A stretch of DNA of 64,000 nt, from the NCBI GenBank assembly GCA_963788145.1, contig CAWBFQ010000002.1, positions 248,001 to 312,000 on the forward strand, in the 5' to 3' direction. The notes under the pieces were generated by a model, which was given only the letters and a program-made list of their open reading frames with translations, had not been told where the DNA came from and ran no database searches. The stretch is from UTCFX2 sp963788145. GTDB taxonomy: Bacteria > Chloroflexota > Anaerolineae > Anaerolineales > UBA4823. The position numbers and the translations under genes were made by a program. Shown one piece after another: positions 35,311-44,358 of this stretch. Numbering within the stretch: the stretch's first letter is position 1; every line of letters begins with the position of its first letter.

Positions 35311-36449
35311 AATGGCGCGTTCCACTGGCAGATCTGGATTACGGAGAAACCGAAGAGCGCCTGGTGCTGGAGGTATTACGCAGCCGCTGGCTTACGATGG
35401 GAGGTGTGACCCAGGAATTCGAACGCCGCTTCGCTGCAAGTTGTCAATCACCCTTTGCCCTGGGTGTCTCCAATGCCACTGTAGCCCTTCATCTGGCTTG
35501 TCTGGCATTGGGAATCGGTCCGGGCGACGAAGTGATCGTCCCATCTCTCACATTCGTGGCTACCAGCAACGCCGTTTTGTATACCGGAGCCGAGGTGCGC
35601 TTTGCCGATATCCTTGGCCCACACGAATTGACCATCGATCCTGCCGAAATCGAGCGCCTGGTCAGCCCACGCACGAAGGCTGTAATCGTGATGCACTACG
35701 CTGGCTATCCATGCCGGATGAATGAAATCATGGCAGTCATCCAGCGTTACAATCTGGTTCTGATTGAAGATACTGCCCATGCGCCTGGCGCTGCTCTCAA
35801 TGGACGCTCGCTGGGCGCTTGGGGACAGATCGGCTGCTTCAGCTTCTTTTCAAATAAAAACATCTCCACAGGCGAAGGAGGCATGCTCACCACCCCCAAT
35901 AAAGAAATTGCATCCAAGGTTCGTCTGTTGCGTTCACATGGGATGAGCAACCTGACCTGGGACCGCCATCATGGCCACGCCAGCAGCTACGATGTAACCG
36001 CTTTAGGTTATAATTATCGCATCGACGAAATCCATTCAGCCCTGGGGTTAGCGCAGCTCGAAAAATTAGAAGCAAACAATCTCCGCCGAAAAGCAATCAC
36101 CGATCGCTATTGGAACGCGCTCGAAACGAGTGGCTTAGAGTTCCCATTTCACGAGTGGGCAAATGCGCCTGGAGTAGAACCCGCCTACCATATCTTCCCG
36201 GCATTATTACCAGCAACAACAGATCGCCAGGAATTCATGCAGCGGCTAAAATCTAGCGGTGTGCAGACCAGCATTCATTATCCGCCAATCCACACCTTCA
36301 GTTATTACCGGGAGCATTATCCAGGCATCCAATTAGTGCGCACAGAAGCAGCAGCACAACGCGAAGTGACCCTGCCGCTCTATCCTGGAATGGATGACAA
36401 TGCAATTGAGACCGTAATTACTGCTGTCCGGGATGCGCTCCGAATCTAG
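35307..36449 (+). CDS. DegT/DnrJ/EryC1-family sugar aminotransferase
   Basis: A 380-residue PLP enzyme. Seen: LAVSNAT-like cofactor loop (ALGVSNATVALHLA), VPSLTFVATSNAV, EDTAHAPGA (PLP-binding Asp) and SFFSNKNISTGEGGM with the Schiff-base Lys184, plus GYNYRIDEIHSALG. These enzymes aminate 4-keto or 3-keto NDP-sugars. Next to a LegB-like 4,6-dehydratase this fits a 4-aminotransferase (LegC or PglE type), giving a 4-amino-6-deoxy sugar. The 93 bases downstream, before the tyrosine-kinase gene, contain a weak stem-loop (about 36454-36481) without a T run. Confidence 0.87.
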   Translation: MKWRVPLADLDYGETEERLVLEVLRSRWLTMGGVTQEFERRFAASCQSPFALGVSNATVALHLACLALGIGPGDEVIVPSLTFVATSNAVLYTGAEVRFADILGPHELTIDPAEIERLVSPRTKAVIVMHYAGYPCRMNEIMAVIQRYNLVLIEDTAHAPGAALNGRSLGAWGQIGCFSFFSNKNISTGEGGMLTTPNKEIASKVRLLRSHGMSNLTWDRHHGHASSYDVTALGYNYRIDEIHSALGLAQLEKLEANNLRRKAITDRYWNALETSGLEFPFHEWANAPGVEPAYHIFPALLPATTDRQEFMQRLKSSGVQTSIHYPPIHTFSYYREHYPGIQLVRTEAAAQREVTLPLYPGMDDNAIETVITAVRDALRI

Positions 36450-36542
36450 CTCCAGCAGGGTCGGTTTTACTGACCTTTGCTGAAGGACAAAATAAATCAT
36501 CAAAAGGACGCGGATAAATAACATCCGACATAAAGACACATT

Positions 36543-38489
36543 ATGGAAATCAGACAATATTATTTATTGTTTAGAAAATGGGTTTGGCTTCTGGCGCTGG
36601 GAACGATATTAGGCGGCGCGTCAACTTACTTAATCAGCCGCAGTCAACAAGTTGTATACCAGACTTCTACCCGAATGATGGTCAGCAGCGCCTCGGATAA
36701 CCAGAATCAATCATATAATTACTACTACGACAGCCAATTAGTAAAAACTTATGCCCAAATCATCAACTCGCAGCCGATCACGTTGGCCCTGAGTGAACGG
36801 TTGGGCTATCCTGTGTCCGGTGGGCAGATCCAGGTTCGCCAAATCCCCGATTCAACCTTGATTCAATTATCTGTCACAGATAACGATCCTCAACACGCCG
36901 CGGATATTGCCAATTCGGTCGTGCAAGTATTCGTTGAATACAATCAAAGTCTGCTAGACGAACGCTACAAATCTACAGAGGAGAGCCTGAAGGCGCAAAT
37001 CGACCAGATTGAAGGTCAAATTGCCACGCTGCAGACTGAAATGTCACAGGCGTCTGAGACCACCCAGGAAAGCCAAAAGCAGCAGATCGAAGAACAAACC
37101 AAACAAATAGAAGCGATGTTAGCCACTGTGGAAGATGAAATTGTCTCTCTTGAGACTAATTTAGAGACCTTCATCCCAACACCGGCTGTAACAAATACGC
37201 CTGCCCCCAGTTGGCATATCCCCACTTCAACCCCAGTTCCAGTCGCAACACCCACTCTATCCCAAGCAGCGCAGGTAAAATACAAAGAGATGCAGATTCG
37301 CAAGGAACAATTAGACGATATGCGCACGCTCTTCCAGCAAGCCTACGGCAACTTACTGGTGCTGCAGCAATCATCCTCAACCGACCCGGCCTTGCGCCAA
37401 AGCCAGCTTCAAACTACCACAGCGCTCTATCAACAGATTTATTCAAACCTGCTCAGCAGCTACGAAAACGTACGCCTGGCGCGCCTGCGCAGCACGCCAA
37501 ACATCTCCCAAGTCGAGCCAGCTGAGGTACCCAGCAGGCCAATCCGACCACAACCGGTGCGCAATGGCGTATTGGGCGCCCTCAGCGGTTTGATGATCAT
37601 GGGAGCAATTGCTTTCCTGGTCGAATACCTGGATGACAGCCTTAAGACTTCCGAAGATGTCAGCCATCACTTAAACCTGTCGGTGCTAGGTTTGATTGGC
37701 GAGATGGATCACCCCAAACGGAAAAAGGGCGACAAGAAGGTTGACCCCGGCATTTATGTAATGAAACACCCGCTCTCGGCTGTCTCAGAAGGGTTCCGCA
37801 ACCTGCGCACCAACCTGGATTTCGCCAGCGTGGATAAATCGATCAAGACTCTGATAGTCACCAGCTCTGGTCCCTCAGAAGGTAAATCAACTGTGTCGGT
37901 TAACCTGGCGGCGGTGATCGCCCAGGGTGGGCGAAAAACATTGCTCTTGGATGCAGATTTGCGCCGGCCATCTATCCACCGTTACCTGGGCATCTCCAAT
38001 CGCAAAGGGCTGGTAGATCTATTCCGACCTGGAACACAACTTTCCGATGTGATCACAGTCTGGGAAGAACCGCCTATGCTGGTCATACCCTGCGGCGAAT
38101 TACCGCCAAATCCAACCGAACTGCTCGCTTCCGATCGGATGGAGAAGATCATGGAGGAGCTTAAAGGAATCGTTGATATTATTATTATTGACACACCTCC
38201 AGCAGTCATTTCAGACGCGGTTGCCCTTTCAGCGAAAGTAGATGGGGTGCTGGTTGTCATCGAACCGGGTGCGACCTCGCTTGGTTCAGCCCAAGTGATG
38301 ATGGAGCAATTCAAACGATCTGGGGCGCGAGTGGTCGGCGCAGTCCTGAATCCAATCTCGCGGCGAAACTCACATTACTATACGAAGTATCAGTATTACT
38401 CATCCTATTATTATGGATCGCGAGGCTACAAGAGCTATACCGACGGGAACGGCGAAAGCAAGCAGGAAAAGAAAGGGGAAACGCGCTAA
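36543..38489 (+). CDS. Polysaccharide co-polymerase and bacterial tyrosine kinase fusion (Wzz-CpsD/BY-kinase)
   Basis: A 648-residue chain-length regulator fused to its kinase. N-terminal membrane helix, Wzz domain (about 1-120), long coiled coil (about 140-310) interrupted by a Pro/Thr-rich piece, second membrane helix (about 345-362), then a BY-kinase domain: Walker A SSGPSEGKST (about 440), Walker A' LLLDADLRRPS, Walker B DIIIIDTPP. The C-terminus is a tyrosine cluster (HYYTKYQYYSSYYYGSRGY), the autophosphorylation site in this family. It controls polymer length and export through Wzy/Wzx-type assembly. One-chain fusion is usual for Gram-negative-like and Chloroflexota forms. Confidence 0.92.
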   Translation: MEIRQYYLLFRKWVWLLALGTILGGASTYLISRSQQVVYQTSTRMMVSSASDNQNQSYNYYYDSQLVKTYAQIINSQPITLALSERLGYPVSGGQIQVRQIPDSTLIQLSVTDNDPQHAADIANSVVQVFVEYNQSLLDERYKSTEESLKAQIDQIEGQIATLQTEMSQASETTQESQKQQIEEQTKQIEAMLATVEDEIVSLETNLETFIPTPAVTNTPAPSWHIPTSTPVPVATPTLSQAAQVKYKEMQIRKEQLDDMRTLFQQAYGNLLVLQQSSSTDPALRQSQLQTTTALYQQIYSNLLSSYENVRLARLRSTPNISQVEPAEVPSRPIRPQPVRNGVLGALSGLMIMGAIAFLVEYLDDSLKTSEDVSHHLNLSVLGLIGEMDHPKRKKGDKKVDPGIYVMKHPLSAVSEGFRNLRTNLDFASVDKSIKTLIVTSSGPSEGKSTVSVNLAAVIAQGGRKTLLLDADLRRPSIHRYLGISNRKGLVDLFRPGTQLSDVITVWEEPPMLVIPCGELPPNPTELLASDRMEKIMEELKGIVDIIIIDTPPAVISDAVALSAKVDGVLVVIEPGATSLGSAQVMMEQFKRSGARVVGAVLNPISRRNSHYYTKYQYYSSYYYGSRGYKSYTDGNGESKQEKKGETR

Positions 38490-38532
38490 AAGACCTCGCA
38501 ATTCTCAACAGCGCAAGGGTCAGGTTGTATCC

Positions 38533-39840
38533 ATGTCTCCTTTCAATCGAATGGTTTGGGTCCGCTTCCTACACAACCTGGCCGAGATTTTAATCAAAAT
38601 TGAGATTTGGCCTGTCGTTCTAATGTTAGCAGCCAGCCTGATTTGGCCTCAACTCCTCTTAGCCGCGGTCTTGACCGCGGCTTTTTTTTGGCCCTTTCGC
38701 TGGATTGTCGCCAATAAAGGGTTCGGAGGCCAACCAACCCTTCGAACCCCCGGCGATTGGGCCATGATATTGCTGCTCTTGATGGCGCTTGTAAGCTTGT
38801 GGGCTACCAGCTTACCCGCGAAAACCACGCCACAGGTTTTGCGCCTGCTCAGCGGGATTGGGTTGTATTACGCTCTGGTCCACTGGACCAACACCCCAAA
38901 ACGTCTGCGTCTAATCTTGAGTGGGTTAGTAATAGCCGGACTGGGTTTAGCTTTGTTAGCTCCATTCGGAGTAGAGTGGCCGGTTGACAAGTTACCGTTT
39001 TTCCCTGCTGCTGTTTATGAGTATTTCAGATTGTGGTTCGCTGACACAATCCATCCAAACGTCATTGCTGGCAGCCTGGTCCTGATCCTGCCGATTACAG
39101 CCGGATGGCTATTATTTGACTGGCGTCAGATGGACTGGTTTGAGCGTGTGATGTGTGGATTAGCTGCGCCACTGATGCTGGCTGTAATTGGGTTAAGCCA
39201 ATCGCGCGGCGCCTGGATCGCGACCGGGGCAGCACTGATCGTGCTGCTGACCCTGCGCTGGCGTTGGGGTTGGATCGGTTTGGCGATACTGGTCATTGCA
39301 TCTGTAGTGCTGGTCAATTCACTCGGATTTCGCCCAGTTCTGGAAAAGATTGCCTCATCCAACACCATCGGCGGGATCGATGGTCGTCTGGAGATTTGGT
39401 CAAGAGCGATCTATATGATCCAGGATTTCCCCTTCACAGGAATAGGGATGGGCTCTTTCATGGAAGTGGCGGATGCTCTGTACCCATTCTTTCATTATGA
39501 TCCAGCGTCGATCAAACATGCCCATAACTTGTTCTTGCAAATCGCCGCCGATCTTGGAATACCGGGTCTGGTAGCCTGGCTGGTATTGCTGTTGACCGTT
39601 TTAGCGCTCGCTTTGCAGCTTTATCGGTGTGGTGGGGTACAGGCCGAATCTGGTTTTAAACGAGAAAGGATTGCAACCGGATTAGGAGCAGGGGTGCTTT
39701 GTAGTCAAATCGCTTTAATCGTGCATGGCATGACCGACGCGGTCACCTGGGGGATGGTACGTCCGGCTCCTTTGGTTTTCGCAATTTGGGGGCTGACAGT
39801 GGCAGGATGGTGTATTTACGTGCGAGACCGGCGCGCTTAA
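38533..39840 (+). CDS. O-antigen ligase/polymerase-like membrane protein
   Basis: About 435 residues with some 10-12 membrane helices and the large loop and ending typical of the Wzy/WaaL (O-antigen ligase) superfamily: ADTIHPNVIAGSLVLILPI, GLSQSRGAWIA, GIGMGSFMEVADALYPFF and KHAHNLFLQIAADLGIPGL, with the conserved Arg and His of the family. The start at 38533 is chosen over an ATG 120 bases upstream, which lies inside the kinase gene and would add a basic 40-residue tail. It probably polymerises or ligates the glycan at the outer face of the membrane. A strong intrinsic-terminator-like hairpin lies within its first 50 codons. Confidence 0.82.
   Translation: MSPFNRMVWVRFLHNLAEILIKIEIWPVVLMLAASLIWPQLLLAAVLTAAFFWPFRWIVANKGFGGQPTLRTPGDWAMILLLLMALVSLWATSLPAKTTPQVLRLLSGIGLYYALVHWTNTPKRLRLILSGLVIAGLGLALLAPFGVEWPVDKLPFFPAAVYEYFRLWFADTIHPNVIAGSLVLILPITAGWLLFDWRQMDWFERVMCGLAAPLMLAVIGLSQSRGAWIATGAALIVLLTLRWRWGWIGLAILVIASVVLVNSLGFRPVLEKIASSNTIGGIDGRLEIWSRAIYMIQDFPFTGIGMGSFMEVADALYPFFHYDPASIKHAHNLFLQIAADLGIPGLVAWLVLLLTVLALALQLYRCGGVQAESGFKRERIATGLGAGVLCSQIALIVHGMTDAVTWGMVRPAPLVFAIWGLTVAGWCIYVRDRRA
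38662..38689 (+). terminator. Intragenic intrinsic terminator-like hairpin inside the ligase gene
   Basis: GCCGCGGT, loop CTTG, ACCGCGGC, directly followed by eight T. All hallmarks of an intrinsic terminator, but about 43 codons inside an intact, well-supported membrane-protein gene (coding LAAVLTAAFF). It could lower expression of the last gene or act as an attenuator overcome by antitermination. Confidence 0.7.
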
Positions 39841-39890
39841 ACCTTCGGCGGGCATGCCGAAATAGCATTGTTTCTTCGTATTGAAGCCAG

Positions 39891-39917
39891 AGCTTCCCAA
39901 ATTGGGAAGCTTTTTTT
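39891..39917 (+). terminator. Intrinsic terminator of the polysaccharide operon
   Basis: AGCTTCCCA, 3-base loop, TGGGAAGCT, then a run of seven T, 50 bases after the ligase stop. It closes the plus-strand polysaccharide operon. Confidence 0.85.
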
Positions 39918-40103
39918 CTTAACTCTCTATATAAATATACTGCCCACAATCTTCACGCGTCAAACTACCCGCACTGATTGTTTTTACAAGATGTGCGATT
40001 ATTTTACTCCGCAACGTACCAAAAGCAATTCACATGTCATCGACATTGACATTTGATTGAACTCAGTTATTATAGACAAATAAATCCCAACAAAGGATCC
40101 TCC

Positions 40104-40601
40104 ATGTCCGATTTCTCAGCTTATATTTCAGATGCAGCAGACATCGCTAGCGAAGAATTGATCTCCTTCTTGCAAAGAATGGTGCAATCCCCCAGCTTAC
40201 CAGACAACGAACATGAGGGGCAAAATCTTATCGCACAACGATTAGTATCGATGGGGTTGGAAGTTGACATTCTTCCATCGAACTTAGAGACCTTACGAAA
40301 TCACCCTGCTTTTGGGGATGACGATTTTTCCCCAAGTGAACGAATCAATGTAATGGGACACTGGCGCGGAACTCAAACGGGCGAAGGGCGTTCGCTCATT
40401 TTAGACGGACATGTAGATGTGGTGTCTCCGGGCAATCTCGAATTATGGGATGGTTCACCGTGGAGCGGCGCAATCCTCGCTGGGCGTCTCTTCGGTGCGG
40501 AGGGCACGTCAAACCGAAATAGGCTTCGACAAAAAGCGGGGGCAAATTGGTTTGGATCGCGGCATCTTATTTATAGATCAATCAACAACCAAATGCCATG
40601 A
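40104..40601 (+). pseudogene. N-terminal remnant of an M20-family peptidase
   Basis: The first 130 or so residues match the M20 (ArgE/DapE/carboxypeptidase) family: ISFLQRMVQSPSLPDNEHEGQN, LILDGHVDVV (metal-binding His and catalytic Asp) and WDGSPWSGAILAGRLFG. Directly after this, where the next metal-binding motif should begin, the reading becomes unrelated (about 40497) and stops at 40601. More than half of a normal M20 enzyme is missing. The start at 40104 has AAAGGA 7 bases upstream; an earlier ATG at 40053 lacks one. The break is probably a deletion whose other side joins the next remnant. Confidence 0.8.
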
Positions 40602-40617
40602 AGAAAGGAGAAACGCC

Positions 40618-40866
40618 TTGCAAGTCAAACAGATTGCTGTGCTAGGGGCGGGCACAATGGGGTATAGTATTACCCAGATGGCTCGAAAAAGCCCGGTGGC
40701 GCTGCACATGGCTAAAGTCGCGCTCAACAACGGCGCGCAGGCTGACCTGCACACTGCCTTAGACATCGAAGCGCGCTGCTTCGCGCTGTGCTTTGGCACG
40801 CAAGACCGCTTCGAAGGTATGAACGCCTTCCATGAAAAGCAAAAACCCGAATTTAAGGGCTTCTAA
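40618..40866 (+). pseudogene. Chimeric remnant: 3-hydroxyacyl-CoA dehydrogenase start joined to enoyl-CoA hydratase end
   Basis: A good ribosome site (AAAGGAG) and TTG start open an 82-codon frame. Residues 2-20 (QVKQIAVLGAGTMGYSITQM) are the NAD-binding start of a 3-hydroxyacyl-CoA dehydrogenase; from residue 21 (ARKSPVALHMAKVALNNG to PEFKGF) it is the C-terminal helix region of an enoyl-CoA hydratase/crotonase. About 270 residues of the first and 190 of the second are missing, as expected for one deletion between adjacent beta-oxidation genes. It cannot carry either activity. Confidence 0.8.
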
Positions 40867-40936
40867 TCACCACTAGCAAGACTGGTATCGCAGGCATACG
40901 CCTGATTAATGACGATAGCATGAAGGAGGAACCCCT

Positions 40937-42294
40937 ATGCGACCTGTGTATGCAGTTTCGGGCGGTGTGAGCAAATTTGCGAAAGCCCGTCCCGACAAAG
41001 TGTTTCCTGGATTAGTCAAAGAAGCCTACGATTATACCCTGGCAGACCTGGGCATCGATCATCCCCAATTCTTTGAACTGGTAGATGGAACTGTTGCATC
41101 GTACTTTTCTGATCATTTCACTCGCCAACTAATGGCTGGCATTATGGCTCAGGATTACCTGGGCATGTGCCCCAAACCATCCCACCGAGTTCGAGGGCGG
41201 AGGAGCGACCGGGGGCATCTGCTTTCAGGAGGGCTGGAAAGCCGTAGCCTCCGGCTATATGGATATTTGCCTGTGTTATGGTTTTGAGCAGATGAGCCAT
41301 GTAGAAACCTGGAAAGGCAACGAGTTTATCGCCCTGGCCTCCGATGTCTCATTTGATTATCCTGTCGGCGGCTTTTACTCTGGTTACTATGCCATGATGG
41401 TGACGCGGCATATCGCCGAATTTGGCACCACCGTCGAACAGTTGGCGCATGTGTCTGTCAAAAACCACATCAACGCTTACCATAATCCCTACGCCCAAAA
41501 ACGCCAGCGCCTGACCATCGAAGATGTACGCCAGTCGCCGATGGTGGCCTGGCCGCTGACTCGCAACGACATTTGTGTGATGAGCGATGGCGCCGCAGCG
41601 GTGGTGCTCTGTTCAGAAGAGGGTCTGACAAGGTTGGAAAAATCTGCCGGGCGCAGCCTGCCGCGGGTGGTTGTCTCCGGCATTGGGCGCGGCACTGACG
41701 CCATGCGCATGGCCGATCGTCCTCACCAATCCTACGACGATTTCTATAAATACAACGCCCTACCCAACGAAATGGACGCCGATTCACGCGCGTATTACAA
41801 AGGGCTTTGGGAACGCGGCTTCCGCTACCCGGGCATCCATTCCTTCCGCGCCGGGCGCATGGCTAGCCGTGAGGCCTATAAGAACGCCCATATCAGCGAC
41901 CCGCTCAACGAGATTGACTTCGTCGAATTGCATGATGCCTACACATCCTCCGAGGTGCAGACCTATGAAGATATGGGTTTGTGCAAGTACGGCGAAGGCG
42001 GCCCATTCGCTGCCAGCGGCAAAACCTTCATGCCCGGCATTGATTACGGTCTTGAACTGCCGGACGATCCCATCTGCCCGGTCAACCCATCCGGTGGACT
42101 GATCGCCTGCGGACATCCGGTTGGAGCGACGGGCTTGATGCAGGCTGTCTTTGCCATCTGGCAGTTGCAAGGCTCCATCGAAAAACATTTCGGCGATCCG
42201 ACTCTGCAGGTGCCAGAGGCGAAAGCGCGGGGCGATTCATTCCCACGCTGGCACTGGCACATACGTCACCGTCAGTATTATGGAACGGGAGTAA
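40937..42294 (+). CDS. Thiolase-like (SCP2/Ltp-type) protein lacking the nucleophilic Cys (two frame breaks)
   Basis: About 452 residues when two single-base insertions are undone: near 41192 (gagttcgag) and within 42222-42224 (cgaaagc). Repaired, it reads HRVEGGGATGGICFQEGWKAVASGYMDI and, at the end, KRGAIHSHAGTGTYVTVSIMERE with a TAA at 42294. The fold is SCP2-type thiolase, with NPSGGLIACGHPVGATGLMQ keeping the catalytic His. Where thiolases have the nucleophile (V-E-x-x-C-A-S-G), this protein has VEGGGATG, with Gly in place of Cys. Together with the OB-fold partner next to it this recalls the Ltp2-type retro-aldolases and thiolase/DUF35 pairs. AGGAGGAAC precedes the ATG. Confidence 0.75.
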
Positions 42295-42306
42295 AAGGAG
42301 GTTATT

Positions 42307-42849
42307 GTGTCTGAGAAGAGTAATTCACCGATTATTGAAGAAAACCTGAAGGGCGCCACTGTCTTCAACATCCCCTTCCCCATCGGCAAAGACCTATCTT
42401 GCCTGAAGGAAATGTCGCCGATTGTCATCAAATTTCCCTATGCCATCGAGTACAACTATTCCTATGGTATGGATTCCCCCTTCTTTGCTGCCCTGACGAA
42501 TAAACGCTTCATCGTTTGCCGTGAACCAGGAAGCGGCTACACTTACGCCACCCCGCGCAGTCATGACATGTATTCCGGCAAAGAGACCGAATGGGTAGAA
42601 ATCGAACCCCGGGGAGTGATCCACGCCTTTACTGTCTGCCACTTCGGCTCGGAAGCCTTCCTGCCAGAATGCCCATTTATTCTGATACAGGTCGAATTCG
42701 AACAGTGTGACACACTCTTTCTGGGCCGTTTGCTGGGTGTGGATCCGAACGAGGCCAACATTGAGTGGATTGGCAAACCCGTGCAGGGACGCTACCGTCG
42801 CAATTCAAAGCTTCAACCCACCGACATTTACTTCAACCTGGTGGAATGA
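42307..42849 (+). CDS. DUF35-like OB-fold partner of the thiolase-like protein, without zinc-ribbon cysteines
   Basis: A 180-residue protein starting at GTG with a strong site (AAAGGAGG), 12 bases after the thiolase-like gene. The C-terminal half (EWVEIEPRGVIHAFTVCHFG, PFILIQVEFEQCDTLFLGRLLG, GKPVQGRY) has the beta-barrel pattern of the OB fold of DUF35 proteins, which form complexes with thiolase-like enzymes and shape their CoA tunnel. The N-terminal rubredoxin-like ribbon has no CxxC pair, only isolated cysteines, so zinc is probably not bound. Its position right after a thiolase-like gene strongly supports the pairing. Confidence 0.72.
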   Translation: MSEKSNSPIIEENLKGATVFNIPFPIGKDLSCLKEMSPIVIKFPYAIEYNYSYGMDSPFFAALTNKRFIVCREPGSGYTYATPRSHDMYSGKETEWVEIEPRGVIHAFTVCHFGSEAFLPECPFILIQVEFEQCDTLFLGRLLGVDPNEANIEWIGKPVQGRYRRNSKLQPTDIYFNLVE

Positions 42850-42872
42850 CCTACTAGAAAAGGAGCACAGAG

Positions 42873-43049
42873 ATAAGAGAGGTCGTCATCACGGATGGCA
42901 TCCGAACTACAATCAGTTGCATGGGTGGTTCGCTCTCGCGATTCCATCCGGATGAACTGGCTGCTTTAAATCGGTTACCGGACACAATCAAATCCGACTC
43001 TGTTGCGATGAACGATAGCGGTTGCGAGAGTTTAAGTAATCAACCCTAA
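42873..43049 (+). pseudogene. N-terminal fragment of a second thiolase
   Basis: A 58-codon remnant. REVVITDGIRTTISCMGGSLSRFHPDELAA matches the start of acetyl-CoA acetyltransferases (normally VRTPxGxxxGxL). The expected start codon is ATA, preceded by AGGAG; after about 32 residues the match ends and a stop follows at 43047. The rest of this thiolase is missing. A complete thiolase gene follows 12 bases later. Confidence 0.72.
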
Positions 43050-43060
43050 GGACGAAAAAT

Positions 43061-44284
43061 ATGGATCAAAACGATGTTGTGATTGTAAGCGCTGTCCGCA
43101 CGCCTTTCGGAAATTTCGATGGGGCGCTTAAAACAACCTCCAGCATAGACCTGGGTGTGCTTGTGCTGAAAGAAGTAGTGCATCGTATCAACCTGGACCC
43201 AGGGGCTGTAGACGAAGTCTATTATGGCTCCTGTATCCCTGCTGAATACGCCCTCTATACCAACGTCCCCGCACGACAGATTACCCTGCTGGCCGGGTTC
43301 CCACCCGAGAATATCTCCCTGACAATCGATCGGGCCTGCTGCTCATCTATGACTGCTTTGCGTTATGGCTTTCGCGCCATCAAATCCGGTGAAGCAGACA
43401 TCATCGTTGCAGCAGGAGCGGAGAGCATGGGCAATACGCCGCTGATTGCCAGCGCGGAAAAAGCCCGTTGGGGTAACCGGTTGGGGAATCTAATATTAGA
43501 AGATGTCCTTTTTGAGCTGGGATATGGCAGAAAAGGGTTCGCACCAGTAGCAACCGAGTCTGGGGAAGTGGCTGTAGAATATGGGATCACCCGCGAGATG
43601 CAGGATAAATGGGCGCTCAACAGCCACGAACACTGGTTCGAAGCCTACAACGCTGGCCGCTTTAAAGTGGGTGAAGAGCTGATGGCTGTGGAAATCCCCC
43701 AGCGCAAAGGCGATCCCATAGTGATAAATCGGGATGAACCACCGCGCGAAAACGGTTCCCTGGAAAAGATGGCCAAATTACGTCCAATTTATGGCAGCCC
43801 CACAGTGACAGCCGGCAATGCTCCCGGCCTCAATGCTGGAGCCTCAGCTATGGTCATTATGCGACGAGCCAGGGCTGAAAGCCTGGGTCTCAAGCCGCTG
43901 GCAAAAATCGAAGCCTGTCAGGCGGCAGCTGGTGAACCAAAGTACATGGCTGAAATCCCGGCTCGAGCCATTCAGATGTTGTTGGAGAAAACCAATCTCA
44001 GCCTCGACGATGTTGATTTGATCGAAATCAACGAGGCTTTTGCCGCTGTGACGTTAGTCTCACTGAAAGTGCTGGCTGGCGACAATCCAGAATTGTTCCG
44101 CACGTTGCAGGAAAAAACGAATATTAACGGTGGGGCGATTGCCATCGGTCACCCGGTTGGCGCCAGCGGAGCCCGCATCACGATGACAATGATGTATGAA
44201 TTAATCCGCCGCGGAGGTGGAATGGGGATTGCCGCCATTTGCGGAGGCTTGTCGCAGGGTGAAGCGATCTTGATCCGGGTGTAG
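43061..44284 (+). CDS. Acetyl-CoA C-acyltransferase (thiolase)
   Basis: A 407-residue, complete thiolase, which cleaves 3-ketoacyl-CoA with CoA or joins two acyl-CoAs. Catalytic features: Cys93/Cys94 in DRACCSSMTALR (one is the nucleophile), INEAFAA, GGAIAIGHPVGASGAR with the His, and ICGGLSQG with the second Cys. AAGGA lies 8 bases before the ATG. It sits between the OB-fold protein and the CoA-transferase genes in one direction, so it probably acts in the same catabolic or fermentative acyl-CoA route. The preferred chain length cannot be told. Confidence 0.92.
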   Translation: MDQNDVVIVSAVRTPFGNFDGALKTTSSIDLGVLVLKEVVHRINLDPGAVDEVYYGSCIPAEYALYTNVPARQITLLAGFPPENISLTIDRACCSSMTALRYGFRAIKSGEADIIVAAGAESMGNTPLIASAEKARWGNRLGNLILEDVLFELGYGRKGFAPVATESGEVAVEYGITREMQDKWALNSHEHWFEAYNAGRFKVGEELMAVEIPQRKGDPIVINRDEPPRENGSLEKMAKLRPIYGSPTVTAGNAPGLNAGASAMVIMRRARAESLGLKPLAKIEACQAAAGEPKYMAEIPARAIQMLLEKTNLSLDDVDLIEINEAFAAVTLVSLKVLAGDNPELFRTLQEKTNINGGAIAIGHPVGASGARITMTMMYELIRRGGGMGIAAICGGLSQGEAILIRV

Positions 44285-44358
44285 TCCTTTTGCTATGAGT
44301 TACTGCAAGTTCAAGTTTTGAAGTTCATCCCAGCGAGCAATAGTGAGAGGAGAAGACT

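Noticed and set aside
36454..36481. Stem-loop between aminotransferase and BY-kinase as a terminator
   Set aside because: The stem is interrupted and there is no T run; the genes are probably still co-transcribed.
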